Source: Clytia hemisphaerica (lineage: Eukaryota > Cnidaria > Hydrozoa > Leptothecata > Clytiidae). From it: a stretch of DNA of 64,000 nt. Below the pieces are notes generated by a model. It was not told the DNA's origin. It did not search any database and saw only the letters and a program-made list of their open reading frames with translations. Made by a program: the position numbers and the translations under genes. The stretch is from positions 372,001 through 436,000 of the forward strand of contig CACVBU010000567.1 in NCBI GenBank assembly GCA_902728285.1, read 5' to 3'. Shown one piece after another: positions 23,488 to 35,588 of the stretch. Within the stretch, counting starts at the first letter, position 1; each line of letters opens with the position of its first letter.

Positions 23488-26400
23488 TTAAGAAGGTTTT
23501 GTCTTCTTTTTGGGGGGAAGTGACATATCGTTAACGTCGATGATTTTCTGCTCGTTATGTTTACCCCGACTGTTCCCTTCAGGTCGAACCAATAAATCGC
23601 CAGCAACTCCGATTGCGAGAGCATTAAAATTAAACTGACTAAGCGTTGGATTCTCATTACATCCGAGTCGCATTCTCTGCTTCCCAAAATATTCCTCAAG
23701 TGGATCCTGACTTAATTTCTCTGATAGAATATATTTGGCACCTTCGTTGAACATCACTTTTGATACTTCGATGAATGAACGAACTATAATCAAAATACAA
23801 AAATGACATGTATTCAAAACAAATTCTTAACACCCGTGAGGGTTACTCTTTAGGTAAAATTCGGAAAAAGGTATAAGTTTTTGTATCTGAAAGGGTACAA
23901 TTATTTCAAAACTCAAGCGTTGGTCGTCAAGGTCTGGGTCCTGGGTTCAAACATCAGACTAAGGCTATCATGTCCATGAGCTTATTATTAGCTCTTGGAA
24001 GATTTTTCATCTATTGGTTAAGATATTGCGATTTCGTTATACAATTTTCTAAATTAAATTGAGTTTGCAATAGAATTTACCTGTTATTCGAAGTCCTTCC
24101 AGTGTTTGGTGACTGAGACATAATTTTGATTGTTCAATTTTCGTCAAATTTGGGATGCTGTAGCAGTGCGCCTCCCAATCATTAAGGTACTTCAAAAATG
24201 TTGTGACCAACCACTGTAGAAAGAATAAGTAAAAAATATGTTCGATTATTGTCAGAAGTTTACCATGAACCTAAAAAAATATCTCCTTTACATAGTGACC
24301 CCTTGTTTTTTCTACAGAAAACTGCTACGGGGGGGGGCAAAGTGCTTCTCAAGGAGGGGGAACTACAGGATTTTTTTTCTTCGGGGGGGATGGATTTAAA
24401 AAAGAATGATAAGAAAACATGAGCCAAAGTTAATACTTACCCCAAAGCGTTCGTCGTCTGCTCCCCTGTACTTGTGCTTATCTAGGTTGTTAGATTTTTC
24501 ATCAGACTTGGAGACGTTTAAACAATCGAAGAATCTGTTCATGTGGGAAATAAATGTCCTCAAAGATTTTGTGGTATGGAGATCCTGCTCATCCAACATG
24601 TTGACTACAGTAGCACTGAGAACCTAAAAAAAATGTACATAATCTGTGTAATTTTTAATGGCTAATTAATACAAATGCATTTACATACACTCTTTTTATA
24701 CGAACAGTTTTATAAGAACAATGAGCCAATGGCCAAATAATTACACATTCTAGTCTTTAGGCTTGTTCTTGAACTGTTTTTAATTCTTGTCAGAAATGTC
24801 AAAATAAAATCAGACTAAAGCTAAAATTGACTAAAACACTTCTAGAATAGGAAATAAATAATTTGAGGCTTACAGTGCAAAAAAAAGTTAAAGAAATTGG
24901 AGCCTCTGAAAATCAAATTTCATGTTTTTTATACAAAATAATATGCATAAAATTCAATGGTAAAAGTAACATTAAAATAACATCATTCAAATCAATTTTT
25001 ATCAAATAATTTTTAAGAGATGAAAAGCTAAAAAATCAATCTTGATTCACTTACTTGCACTGCTAAGTAAACTCTCATGCGTGATCTCGGATTCAAATTG
25101 ATATGCTCCTCAGTCAAATGGTGACCCATTGTCAGACCAATGGCATCTCTCTCCATCCCTAAATCCCATTCATAAAGATTTATTATTTGACCCCAGGATA
25201 AACTTTGACCATCACACTAAAAACAGAAAAAAAAAAAGTTAAGTTATTGAAATGAGTTTTAAAATATCACAACAACATAGAAGTCTCCTCTTTGATTGTG
25301 GTAATTAGTTTATATTGAATTACATACCATTAGATTTCTAGAAGTAGACTTTGAGCTTGACTTCTCCAAGTTGTTTCTGGTGGTTTTCATCAGATGGGGA
25401 GGATCACATATGAAATACAATTTTCGAGCTGCAATGAAAAGTAAACCATTAAAAACCAAGAAAATATGAAGTATCACTCTATTCTTCATTACCTTTTTAA
25501 TGACTGTGTTATGGCTGGCGGCATATACCTTAATAATTTTACATTTTACAGATTTTTGGCCTTTAGTTGATATTTGTGGACAAGATAGACACAATAATAT
25601 TGTGGGATACAGAGCAAAAATAATATAATTAAAAAAATACTTGGGCAACATTCATTCCATGTCCAATAGATAACATTTTCTGGACTAAAGTTTTCTTTCG
25701 TTTCCCAATTATGGAGTTTGAAAAACTTTCGGTTTGTTGAGGCACCATCGGCAACTATGGCCAACACCTTCAAATCAATGGACTCCAATAAACTGATACC
25801 CTCCCAAATAACATGGTACAGCTGACTGCTTGTCATTCCAGAGCTGGAAGCAAAGTGTCCAAAGACATAAAATAAGTTTGAAGAAATTCCTCTGACCATG
25901 AGTGCTGTGGCATAGCTAGCAAGTTCCCTGTCGGTACTGTCAAGGGGGCGTTGGTTTTCAGACTCCTCTTCACTGTATTTAAGCTCAAATTCGGACAGAA
26001 GATCATTTATAGACCCTTCTTCACACAAACCAACAATTTTCCCAGTAGAGGTGCTGAAACAAAGCCCACTCTTGATCTTCATTTCATCAACAACCAAGGA
26101 AACAAAACTTTGATGAGGTTTTTCAAGGGCGTCAAATTGTCTGGCAATATTTGCAATAGTGTCAGGATTGAAACCACACCCAGGATCAGTATAGTTAATG
26201 TATTTTAGTAAGGTGTTCTTTGATGGCAGATTCAAAAATTGCTGTAATTGTCCTTTGTATGTCCCTGGACTTTTAAGGTAGATCCCAATACACCATCTTA
26301 TAATCAAAGGGTGCCACCTCATACCTCGTTTGTCTTTTAATGCAGCATATTTTTTTTGTTGCTCCCATAATAAGTGTTGTGGACTGTCCTCACCAAATGG

Positions 26401-27471
26401 ATTTTCTTTGTCCTCAACTGTCTGTTTTAAAATATCATATTGCTCTCCATCTAAGGTGACACCGTCTTCCATAACACATCTTTTTATCCTATCATCCATC
26501 CTCCTTATCTTTGACTTTAATGCCTTTCTTTCAGTTTCATACTTTTGCAGTTTTTCTCTTAACTGCTGCACATTGAGGTATCGGTCATTGGTGTATTCAC
26601 TAACCTCTCCTGTGCTGTTTCGTTTTCGCGACTGCATTGCATGTAAAGCTGCTCTATAACTATTACATATGTCACATCTCTCCCGTTCATTTGCTATTAA
26701 AACTGTGCAATTTGAATGCCTTATGGTAGTTAAGTCTGTCAAAGAATCTCCGCTATAAGATTCAATTCGACCAGTCACAATTCCATCATTGGATTCAAAA
26801 TTCCTAGCATCACAAATTTTTGATTCAATCAGGGTAGGAAAATCATAATTCCCACAACAAAGTGGTTTAGAAAATAGTTCAAATACCAACTTAAGTTGTA
26901 CCAAATTGTCGATCGTTGAAGGTAGCAAAACATCATCTATCAAAAAAGGAGATGATACATAACGATTTAGTGCATGAAATTTCCAGGTTTTCTCATTAAC
27001 ATCAATAATGAGGGTTTTAATACAAATAGCCTTTCCTAGACGATCAATATCGGTAATATGCATCTCATTTTCAATCTCAAGTGTAGTATATCCTTTTAGA
27101 TGTTTTATCTCCTCTTTGAGATTGAACAGTTTTGGTCTCTTGATTCCTGGTCCTCGCTTTGAAGCTAAAGTGCATACATAACATTCTTCACTGTGTGGTC
27201 TGAACTCAAAAAAACTGTCACCATGTGATGTAAGTTCATCGGGTGGAATGTCTAAATTTTTATTTTTTAAGCGGTATAACTTCATGTGACAACGTTTGCA
27301 TAACACTTTTGAAAAAATTGATTCATTTTCCTCGGTGACATTCAATTTAAAAACCTGTTTAATAATGGCAGAATACTCCATAACTGATTTGGGGTTTTTG
27401 TAATCTTTTTGATGACTTTTCAAACCACACATTCTGCAGATTAGTTTTAGGTTTTTAATATGACCTTCCAT
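23488..27471 (-). CDS. P-element-like transposase, about 901 aa, six exons
   Basis: Exons on the minus strand: 27471-25641, 25428-25328, 25216-25055, 24623-24441, 24213-24081 and 23783-23488. All have GT-AG sites and matching phases, 2706 nt in total. N-terminus: C12, C15, C58 and C61 (ICRMCGL ... VLCKRCHMKLYRL) form a ZAD-like zinc module where P transposases usually have a THAP domain; CYVC (97-100) and CDIC follow, then a coiled coil. The catalytic core is P-type: WHPLIIRWCIGIY, VVDEMKIKSGL (D about 462), VADGAST (D about 575), CDPPHLMKTTRNN (about 618), HINLNPRSRMRVYLAVQVLS, LEGLRIT and QDPLEEYFGKQRMR (E about 833), then NENPTLSQFN. It ends in a basic PPKKKTK, a possible nuclear signal. 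It should cut and paste the surrounding element in the nucleus. Confidence 0.93.
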
Positions 27472-27499
27472 GACTCAATAACATTAACTCAATAAACAA

Positions 27500-27945
27500 A
27501 ATCAGCAGGGGTATCGGTATCGTAAAATCAAATTGGTTGGCAGAAAGGAAAGTCTAAAGTCCAGTCAAAATTCAGCAGTGGTATCGGTATCGTAAAATCA
27601 AATCGGTTGGCAGAAAGGAAAGTCTAAAGTCCAGTCAAAATTCAGCAGTGGTATCGGTATCGTAAAATCAAATCGGTTGGCAGAAAGGAAAGTCTAAAGT
27701 CCAGTCAAATTTCAGCAGGGGTATCGGTATCGTAAAATCAAATCGGTTGGCAGAAAGAAAAGTCCAAAGTCCAGTCAAAATTCAGCAGGGGTATAGGTAT
27801 CGTAAAATCAAATCGGTTGGCAGAAAGAAAAGTCCAAAGTCCAGTCAAAATTCAGCAGGGGTATCGGTATCGTAAAATCAAATCGGTTGGCAGAAAGGAA
27901 AGTCCAAAAAGTCCAGTCAAAATTCAGCAGGGCTATCAGTTTATG
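27500..27945. repeat. 70-bp tandem array upstream of the transposase
   Basis: Six near-identical units of 70 bp, starting GTATCGGTATCGTAAAATC at 27511, 27581, 27651, 27721, 27791 and 27861, plus a decayed seventh. It lies between the transposase start codon (27471) and the right terminal repeat, where a promoter or transposase-binding array would be expected. That role is inference. Confidence 0.9.
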
Positions 27946-28719
27946 TTATGTCTTTATTTATTTCAATATTTATATTCTAGAAAGAACTGTGAGAATTGAA
28001 GAATTAATACTCATTATGAAGAAAAACAAAAACCTTTACCTGGTCTGGGTTGTTGATATTGACATTAATTCCACCATGTTAAAAGAACAAAAATTTCTTT
28101 CCGTACCACACAAAATCAGTGGAAATTTCACATTTAAACATAACAGAAACACCTTTCTTATTTCCAAATAAGTTTTCAATTTTTCGGAAGATCTAAATCG
28201 AGGCAAAATTTGAGAAAAATAACGGCAGAAAAACAAGAAATTCATCATATAAAACCCCATAGTGTAGGCCATAACCTAAAAGTGTACTGGAGTGTAAGGT
28301 ACCAGAAGAAAGAGCAATCCTTACACTACAGTCCCACAATTTCATCTTCCCCTATGAATTTCATCCAACTCCATAATTAACATTTGAAAAATAGAGGTTA
28401 ACAGTTAGAAAATTTAACACAATTTTCAGTAATCTTTCATCCATCATAACTTCTGACTGCAGCCTCCATTTTCCACCATTTTTGCTCTCCTTGAAAGCCG
28501 TGTTTATCTTCTCACGAATTTTAAAAACTTTGATTGGTTGGAAATGATGTAATCCATAGAAAATAAAAGTTTTCAAGGTCAAGTTAAACGAGTAAAAATG
28601 TCGGAGTTTCGACGGATCTGCTCGCCACACATGTCGGAAAAATATCAGTGTTTGGCGGAAACGCGCCTCGCTTCAAAGAATTAAAAGTTTCTATTTATTC
28701 GCAAATAAATAGACATAAA
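27946..28719. other. Non-coding right arm of the P-like transposon
   Basis: AT-rich sequence with the subterminal inverted repeats near 28655-28680 but no supported gene. An open frame at 27887-28171 overlaps the tandem array and is not called. Confidence 0.5.
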
Positions 28720-28752
28720 CGTCCAACTCTTTTTATATGTCCATGGGAAAAC

Positions 28753-28872
28753 AGACACAAAATGGTGAAAATAAGAACATGTTAAGAACATTTTAGGCTT
28801 AAATCTCAAAAAGTCAAGAACACCCGAAGATTTCAAATTTTTTGGATGTTTTTATAAAAAAACGTGTACTTT
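28753..28872. repeat. Right half of the MITE interrupted by the P-like transposon
   Basis: AAATGGTGAAAATAAGAAC, TTAGGCTTAAATCTC and GATGTTTTTATAAAAAAAC match parts of the uninterrupted relative at 47120-47391. The left half lies at about 20590-20679. Confidence 0.55.
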
Positions 28873-28966
28873 AGTACCCACCCAGAGTGTCGGTTTGTTA
28901 TCAAGTTGTAAATGGAATGTTTAGCTGTGAATGAGAATAATTAGATTAATACGGGGTTACCAAATA

Positions 28967-30239
28967 CAGTATATGGCCCCCAAAACGGAGGCGGCCCCCA
29001 AAACGGAGGTTTTCATTAAAATTAAGATTCTGACTTGTAGATTTATCAGAATTAAACGATTTTTGTTTATTTGAAAGAATGATGGTTATACTTAGAAATG
29101 AGCATTTTTTTGCTGGTTTTGCTGGTTCAGATTCAAAATAACATATTTGCGTCTAAAGGAAATATTTTAACACCAAAATTAGACAAAAATTGCATATAAC
29201 TCACTCTAGCTCCTTGGATATTGAAAATAAGTTATGAAAACGGGGTTTAGGAAACTTTCTACACTTAATGCCGTTCAGAAAATGCAAATACATCTGTGAC
29301 TTTAGAGGCTGGGTAAAAGATATAGCATCTTGAAGGTCAACCAGTATTTTGGAGCCCTAGAATCAGCATTGACAAAACCGAAAATTCTAAATATGAGAAA
29401 AAGCAAAAAGTCTTGGAATTCTATTCCTATCACCTTGAGTTAGTAGTTTATAACAAAAAATTAACATTATATATAAAATTTTTCGCTGAATCAGCAAAAA
29501 CGGCAAATTCCGCTGTCATTTTTTTGCAAAATATAGGAGAAAAATATCTTTAAAGCTTAATATTTTCAGTTTCAGTTATGCTTTTTTTCTAAAATTTTCA
29601 CAACTTATTCCATACATGAATGGAACTATTTTCAAAAGAGATTTGTTTTCAAAAACTTGATTAAGACGTTGTTAAATCAAAATTGTCATTTTGAAAATTT
29701 CTAAATTTTCAGTTTGGACTTTGCGATATCGAAAATTTTGAAATATTTCATAAAAATCATAAATTTTACATCCATCGGGTCGTAAATTTAAGGGTAAACA
29801 CAAATATGTTCATAGTTTTCCCCCCTATTACAACTGGGCTTGATATTTTGATTTTAACTACACCTCCGTTTTGGGGGCCCCAAACCTGCATTTTGACAAC
29901 CAGGGGTATACTGTAAAAATTTTATCAAATAAATTTATGCCCAGAACCCTCTAAATCATATTTCAAAACTATGGTCAAAATTTTGTATTCATATCTTAAA
30001 GATATCTTGAGAAATCGCCAAAATTTCAAACCTCCGTTTTGGGGGCCATTAGAAAAAAGCTACCTATTTTTAAGCGATTGAAAAATATTGTTGAAATTGA
30101 AAATTTTGAAAAAGAACTTCCAGGAAATAAAGTAGAGATGTTAAAGGTTTTCATGCAGCAAATATTTTTGTAAAATCTCTTTTCCTCTAGATTTGAGAGA
30201 AATTTCAAATTTGATCGCCGTTTTGGGGGCCACATACTG
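28967..30239. mobile_element. TA-flanked inverted-repeat element, copy 2 (CAGTATATGGCCCCC)
   Basis: 1273 bp with CAGTATATGGCCCCCAAAAC at the left and CGTTTTGGGGGCCACATACTG at the right, flanked by TA on both sides (28965-28966 and 30240-30241). Near-identical to much of 13977-15316. It also has an extra internal segment with CCTCCGTTTTGGGGGCC blocks at about 29865 and 30030. Non-coding. Confidence 0.87.
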
Positions 30240-30241
30240 TA

Positions 30242-32095
30242 CCGAAATGCCAAGACCACTGATGAAACATTTTGTGAACACCCTGTCTCATTCCCCAGGA
30301 ATTTCCATCGTAAAGAATAAACCCAAGAAGAAAGAAATTGCAAAAATAGTCACAATTTAGATCCGGTGAAGTTTTATCAAAGCTCATGAGATGTTTTGCG
30401 CACGGTCAAAATTCAATACTTGGATAGTTCAGAAATGATACTTATTATGGAAGTCAAAACTACACTCATTGCTTTATCTCGAGTTACCTTATTACACGAA
30501 TATTACTAGTCATTTATCAACACGAATTGAAAAATTTCGTGTTAATAAAAACCCCCTTGATTAAAACCAACCGCTGTTTCCTTGAAAAAGCAGACAAATT
30601 CGTGTTAATTTCAGATCGTGCAAATTTTAAGGCCGTTAGATACTTGCCTTGTAATATTTGTGTAATAAGTTATCTTTTAAAAGGAGGTTGAAACCGTTAT
30701 ATTCTTGAAGGAAATCCAAAGCTTATTTGTCAAAGACTGTTGACGATTCAGGCCATATTCCGCACCTTCTCGTAGAAATCTTTGGAAATGAGAGGATCAT
30801 CTGGGGATCAGAAGTAACGGAATCGATACCATGTCAGTATTATTAAAAGATAAAACAGGAGAATTAGAGCCTTTTGATGAAAAAAAACTTCCACAGCTTT
30901 TTTTTAATCGATCAGGATTCAAACGCATCTTCTTCCACTTGCGCCATCTCTCATCTTTGTTTAATTCCTCACTGCTCAAAAGTTGGCTAAATTGATATAA
31001 TTCTTATAGTCCACCTTTCACAGGCTTCAATCTGTCTTCTACACTTTCTCGTATGCACGTTTTTTTTTTAAGAAACTAGTTTTACCAAGCAGCCTCAATG
31101 TTTCTTATGAAATCGTCCTTTTTAGCCTTAAATGTTTCTTACATGTTTCTAAACTTTTTGACATAATCAGCCTCATGGATTGGAAGGTTCTTAAAAAAAC
31201 CGAATTTAAAAAATGTTATTTTCTCATTCTCAGCCTCAGCATGTTTCTTACATGTTTCTTAGTTTTTAGGCATTCTGAGCCTCGTGTTTATTAAAGTGCG
31301 GTTCTTAAAAAAAACAAAAGAAAAACGTGTAAATCTTTGAAAATGAGGAGATTATCCAGGGATAAAAAGTAACGGATTCTTGCCCATCAAATAAATCAGA
31401 CCATCATTTACTCCACAAATCCTCTCTTATTAATACGATGGAAAAGGAAATCGGATTTTGGGTTCCAGCAGACGATTTTCGGACAGTGGTTTTCGAAAGT
31501 GTGTACTGAAAAACATGAAAGTCATGGCTGCTTGTTTGATCAAGATCAAAGATAATTTAAAAGCTTTTAAAGAAGTATCCCCGGGTAGTATTATCTTGGT
31601 TTGATGTTAGTATCTACAGATCTTCTCTGACTTTACGATAATCTAGATTGATGGACACTGGAAATTTATTGTGAAACCTTCTTCAGAAATCGAAAATATG
31701 ACCTGGTGGAATTATCGAAAAATTAGAAGGCAAAACTCTAACCTCTGCCCGATTTTCGGACAGTGGTTTTCGAAGATGTGTATTGAAAAACATGAAAGTC
31801 ATGGCTGTTTGTTTGATGTTTGAGTAACTACAAATCTTTTCTGACTTTATGATAATATAGATTGATTGACACTTGGAGATTTACTGTGGAACCTTTTTCA
31901 GAAATGGAAAAACTGACCCGGTGGAATTTCATCGAAAAATTAGTTTTGCTACAAATCATTGTTGGACCAGTGGACGCAGAATTTCAAGTTGTTGATTCCA
32001 AAAACTAGTCGAAGCAAGCGAAAGTTTGTTTGAGAATTAGTTCGAGTTATGGACAGCGAATAATAGAAGTTCGAATTAGCGAGAGTCTATAGTAC
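30242..32095. other. Intergenic with a direct repeat
   Basis: No supported gene. A segment with GATTTTCGGACAGTGGTTTT and AAAAACATGAAAGTCATGGC occurs twice in direct orientation, at about 31470-31545 and 31749-31819, and a further block (TAGATTGATxGACACTxG) repeats in each. A degenerate TGTTTCTTACATGTTTCTxA repeat lies at 31095-31265. Confidence 0.5.
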
Positions 32096-32170
32096 ATGTT
32101 TTTTTTTTATAAGCAAGTGTATGCCCCTTGGTCAGGCTCGTGTATGCTTAAGTTATCAAAGCATCCAGGC
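32096..32170. repeat. Interspersed repeat (CATGTTTTTTTTTTATAAGC)
   Basis: ATAAGCAAGTGTATGCCCC and CAGGCTCGTGTATGCTTA are shared with 33978-34040. Non-coding. Confidence 0.5.
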
Positions 32171-32370
32171 AGACGATCAGCAGAATCAAAATTTCTAAGC
32201 CTCCATTGTTAAACAGTTTGGCGGGAAATGAGCCAGAGGAAATCGCATCATAATTATCTCTTCCCATTATCATTTTTTTCTTCTAATCTTATGGTTTTGA
32301 ATCAATGGCCCTTCTAACACATATCCGATTTAACACATGGCCACACAACCAACCAGAACCTCTACTCAAG

Positions 32371-33020
32371 AGGCCCCCAAGCGGTTTGCGTGATGATGTA
32401 TAGGGACTTTTTTGCAGCGTGGCTACGTGATTTTGAAAAAAAAGTTTCGTGATTGCGTGATGAGAGGTCAAAACGTGATCGTAATTTGAAAAAGTTTTGA
32501 GCCGTGATACTTGATTATTTGGACTTTTTCAAAAGGATGCGTGCGTGATGATTGGCCTCCCCCCCCTCAGCGGCTTGCGTGAATGCGTGAATGGGCATTT
32601 TCGGTTGCGTGAATGAGTGAAAATTGGGAAAAAAATGCGTGAATGCGTGAATTGAAAAAACTTGTGTGAACGTGAAAATTCACTTTTTGATTGCCTAAAT
32701 GCGTGAATCTGGGCTATTTTGTGATTGAATACGTGAAATTTTCCACCGATCATGTGCAGTTTTCACGTTTTCCCAATTTTTTCCCGATTTTCCCGAAAAT
32801 TTTCCGATTTCCTGAAAAATCGGGTTATTGCATGAAACTCGAGGAAAATTTGCGTGAATGCGTGAATTTCGAAAAAAAATTGCGTGATTGCGTGAATCAT
32901 GGACCGTGAATTGAGGGTCCGCTGGGGGGCCTCATGATTAGCCATTTTTTCTGGCTTCCGTGATCGTGATTGAAGACAAAAAATTGTGTGATATCGTAAT
33001 CAGAGTTACCGCTTGGGAGG
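32371..33020. mobile_element. Nested GAGGCCCCC-type element pair
   Basis: An outer element starts GAGGCCCCCAAGCGG and ends near CCGCTTGGGAGGAGGCC. It is interrupted by an inner element at about 32558-32933, with CCTCAGCGG/CCGCTGGGGGGCCTC ends and GCGTGAATGCGTGAAT repeats. The inner one is flanked by a 9-10 bp duplication, TGATTGGCC (32549-32557) and TGATTAGCC (32935-32943). A 9-10 bp duplication would fit Mutator-type mobilisation. Related copies surround the 48302-57311 element. Confidence 0.62.
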
Positions 33021-34420
33021 AGGCCCCCCAGCGGACCCTAAATTCACGCATTCACGCAAATAATTTTCGCAATTCACGCATTCACGCAAGTTTTTCTCGA
33101 AATTCACGCAAACCCGATTTTTTGGGAAATCGGGGAAATTTTCGGAAAAATCGGGGAAATTGTCAAACATTTCTACACATTTGGGTGAAAAGCCAGTTTG
33201 CAGAGTCTGAATTATCAGAGAAGTCGTTTGTTTTTGTTAAGTAGTCGAGAGTGGAGCAGACGTTAGACATTGCAATCTACTACAAATGGTAGAATGCCCT
33301 CGTATACGAGGCGCCCCAGCGGAACCAAAATGGCAAGGCTGCTACACTCGAGATTTTTCGAATGGATCTGGTCATGCACTTGAGAAAAACTTAACTCAGT
33401 AGTGATTTTTTCCTGTACACCTGACTATAAGCACATTAGCTTAAAGCGCTACGTAAGTTTTTAACTTTAATCACATGCCATCACGCAAAATATTTAATTC
33501 TTCTAACATGTCACTGTCGTTTAGAAAAGGTGAAACTTCTCCAGTTAAGGTAACACGATAGTAAGTGAAAAGATATGCGCCGCAGGGGAGTTTTTGTACA
33601 AAAAATATCTTAATCATTATCAAAAATAGGTCAAACAAACTCCAGGGTGACACCATAATGCTTAGCTAAGGGGTAAGGAGGCGCAACCAAGGTTTGTGCA
33701 GAGAGGAAATTTTTTGCATTTCTGTCACCTCGCGGTTGGCTAAAAATGCTATCTTTAACACCATTGAAAAAGAATGTAGTCTAAATTCGTTAAGAGGCGA
33801 GGTACGATCGCTTGATAGTTTGCAAAATGAGGTAAAAGGATGAACATTTGTTGCGAGCGAAGTGAGCAAACAAAAATTTTAAAAAGAATAGTTTTAATCA
33901 GGGCTCGCGTCTTGATTTCCTAACGTGGAGGGGTCGAAAACATAGTGACTAAGGGAGGCGCAACCATGGACTAAACTATACATGTTTTTTTTTTATAAGC
34001 AAGTGTCTGCCCCTACATCAGGCTCGCATTATGCTTAGCATTCTATTGTTCTCAAACAATAGAGCCATTGTTTAGTGACCAAAAACTGAGCCTGCATATG
34101 CTTATAAACGTTATGCTTATAAAAGAAAAAATATGTACTTGCACTCGACTTTTGGTGAGTGCTGCACTCAAAATCTCGAACAAACGTGCCACGTTCTGCA
34201 AACTGGGTGAAAAGGGAAATTCCCCGAGTTCACGTAAAAAACAGGGCAGATTCACGCATTCACGCAATAGAAAATGGATTTTCACGTTCACGCAAGTTTT
34301 TTTAATTCACGCATTCACGCAATTTTTTTCAATTTTCACGCATTCACGCAACCAAAAAAGCACATTCACGCATTCACGCAAACCGCGTGGGGGGCCCCTG
34401 GGAGGGGGGCTTTATCCAAA
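33021..34420. repeat. Fragments of the GCGTGAATGCGTGAAT repeat family
   Basis: TTCACGCATTCACGCAA repeats at about 33042-33110 and 34240-34385, bordered by GGCGCCCCAGCGG (33310) and CGCGTGGGGGGCCCC (34385). A copy of the ATAAGCAAGTGTxTGCCCC repeat lies at 33978. No supported gene. Confidence 0.5.
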
Positions 34421-35363
34421 ACCTTCACCAATTTTGAAAAGATTCCTTCCTAAATTCCATTTGCTTAAGCATGTCTCATTCTCTATAAGGTGCGCAAGCT
34501 CGTTAAAGCAGAGATGATGCCAACAGCCTCTGGGGGTGAATTCATATTTTTTATTTGTTATTGTTATTCAAATAGTGTGGATTGACGTACTACACACCTG
34601 AAGAGCTCAAAATTAAAATTAAATTGAATTAAAGAGCAAAACCATGGAGTTCTCATTTCCGAGCTCATTTCAAAATTGTGGAATTTTTATAGATAGAAGA
34701 ATACACAAGTGGCTATATATAGATAGATGCACAGATTGCCCAACGCGTGGTGCCGCCGCCGCAGGTGTAACTATATAGGGGCTAGGGCAACCTGGTGCAA
34801 AAGAGTAACCCCCACACCAACACCTTCTTATGCTCCTATATTTCATATCTTTTCCTTCTTTCTGTTCGGACCAATTTTGCTCCACATCCCATCCGTGTCA
34901 ATATCAAAAAGCTTTTTTGTAAATTAAAATTGATGAGTAAGCAAACGATATCACGCTGAGAGTTATTTAAAAACAAAACTTTTAAAGCCTCCTGCAACTC
35001 AACCAAATAGAAATATCCTCAACCCATCTAGAACGCCATGGGCTCAACGCAACCGTGTTAATCTGGTGATAGCTCAACCGCCCCGAAACCACCCCCCTCT
35101 GCGCCCGCGGTTGAAAGAAGCTCGTTCTAGCTAATATTTTCGAGCTCGGTTAGAGGTTTTCTAAAATGATCAAAATGGTAGCAAAGCTACGGTTCACAAG
35201 TGTCAGCGTCAACTACTGGGACCCAACTACTGTATGTTTTATTTCCATCTTTTCACTTCAAACTTCAATAAATTTATCGATGGGTTAATGTATGTAAGTA
35301 TATTTATTCTGAATAGGAAACTTGATTTATAAAGATCTGTAAAGATGGAAATATATCGTTTAA
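34421..35363. other. Intergenic, nothing recognised
   Basis: No gene or clear repeat. Short TATA(G/T) runs lie near 34710. Open frames are short and of biased composition. Confidence 0.4.
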
Positions 35364-35588
35364 AGAGACTGTGATGTCGCGATTTTTTGCGCCGTTTTTG
35401 ATGTAAATTAAGAATAATAAAGGGCCAAGGACTGAACCTTGAGGTACCCCATGTCTGATTGGTAGCAATCTAGATTGTGAGTTAGAGAGAGAGACAAACT
35501 GGGAGCGATCAGAAAGATAAGATTTGAACCATGCATTCTCAGTACCACGAATTCCATAATGGTCGAGCTTGGAAAGAAGAATTTAGAT
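35364..35588 (-). pseudogene. LINE reverse-transcriptase fragment
   Basis: The minus strand reads [36 protein letters not shown] and [17 protein letters not shown], the classical reverse-transcriptase blocks of Jockey/CR1-type LINEs. Only about 75 codons remain, and the catalytic YADD region is missing. A dead fragment. Confidence 0.88.

Larger units (their letters stand above)
20687..28745. mobile_element. Complete 8.06 kb P-superfamily DNA transposon with two convergent genes
   Basis: Perfect 26-bp terminal inverted repeats, 20687-20712 and 28720-28745, beginning CATGGACATATAAAAAG. They are flanked by an identical 7-bp target duplication GGAAAAC (20680-20686 and 28746-28752). P-superfamily elements make 7-8 bp duplications, and the Drosophila P element also starts CATG. 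Subterminal inverted repeats: AGGCGCGTTTGCGC (20740-20753) against its near-inverse at 28655-28668, and TTTGAAGCGAGGC at 20865 against 28665-28680. The element carries a plus-strand gene (20905-22609) and a minus-strand transposase gene (23488-27471), tail to tail. Reading frames appear intact across introns, so the copy may be autonomous or recently active. Confidence 0.93.

Noticed and set aside
25310..25651. Separate 113-codon minus-strand protein
   Set aside because: It starts inside an intron of the P-type transposase; only its last part (KLYFICDPPHLMKTTRNN) is coding, as exon 2 of that gene.
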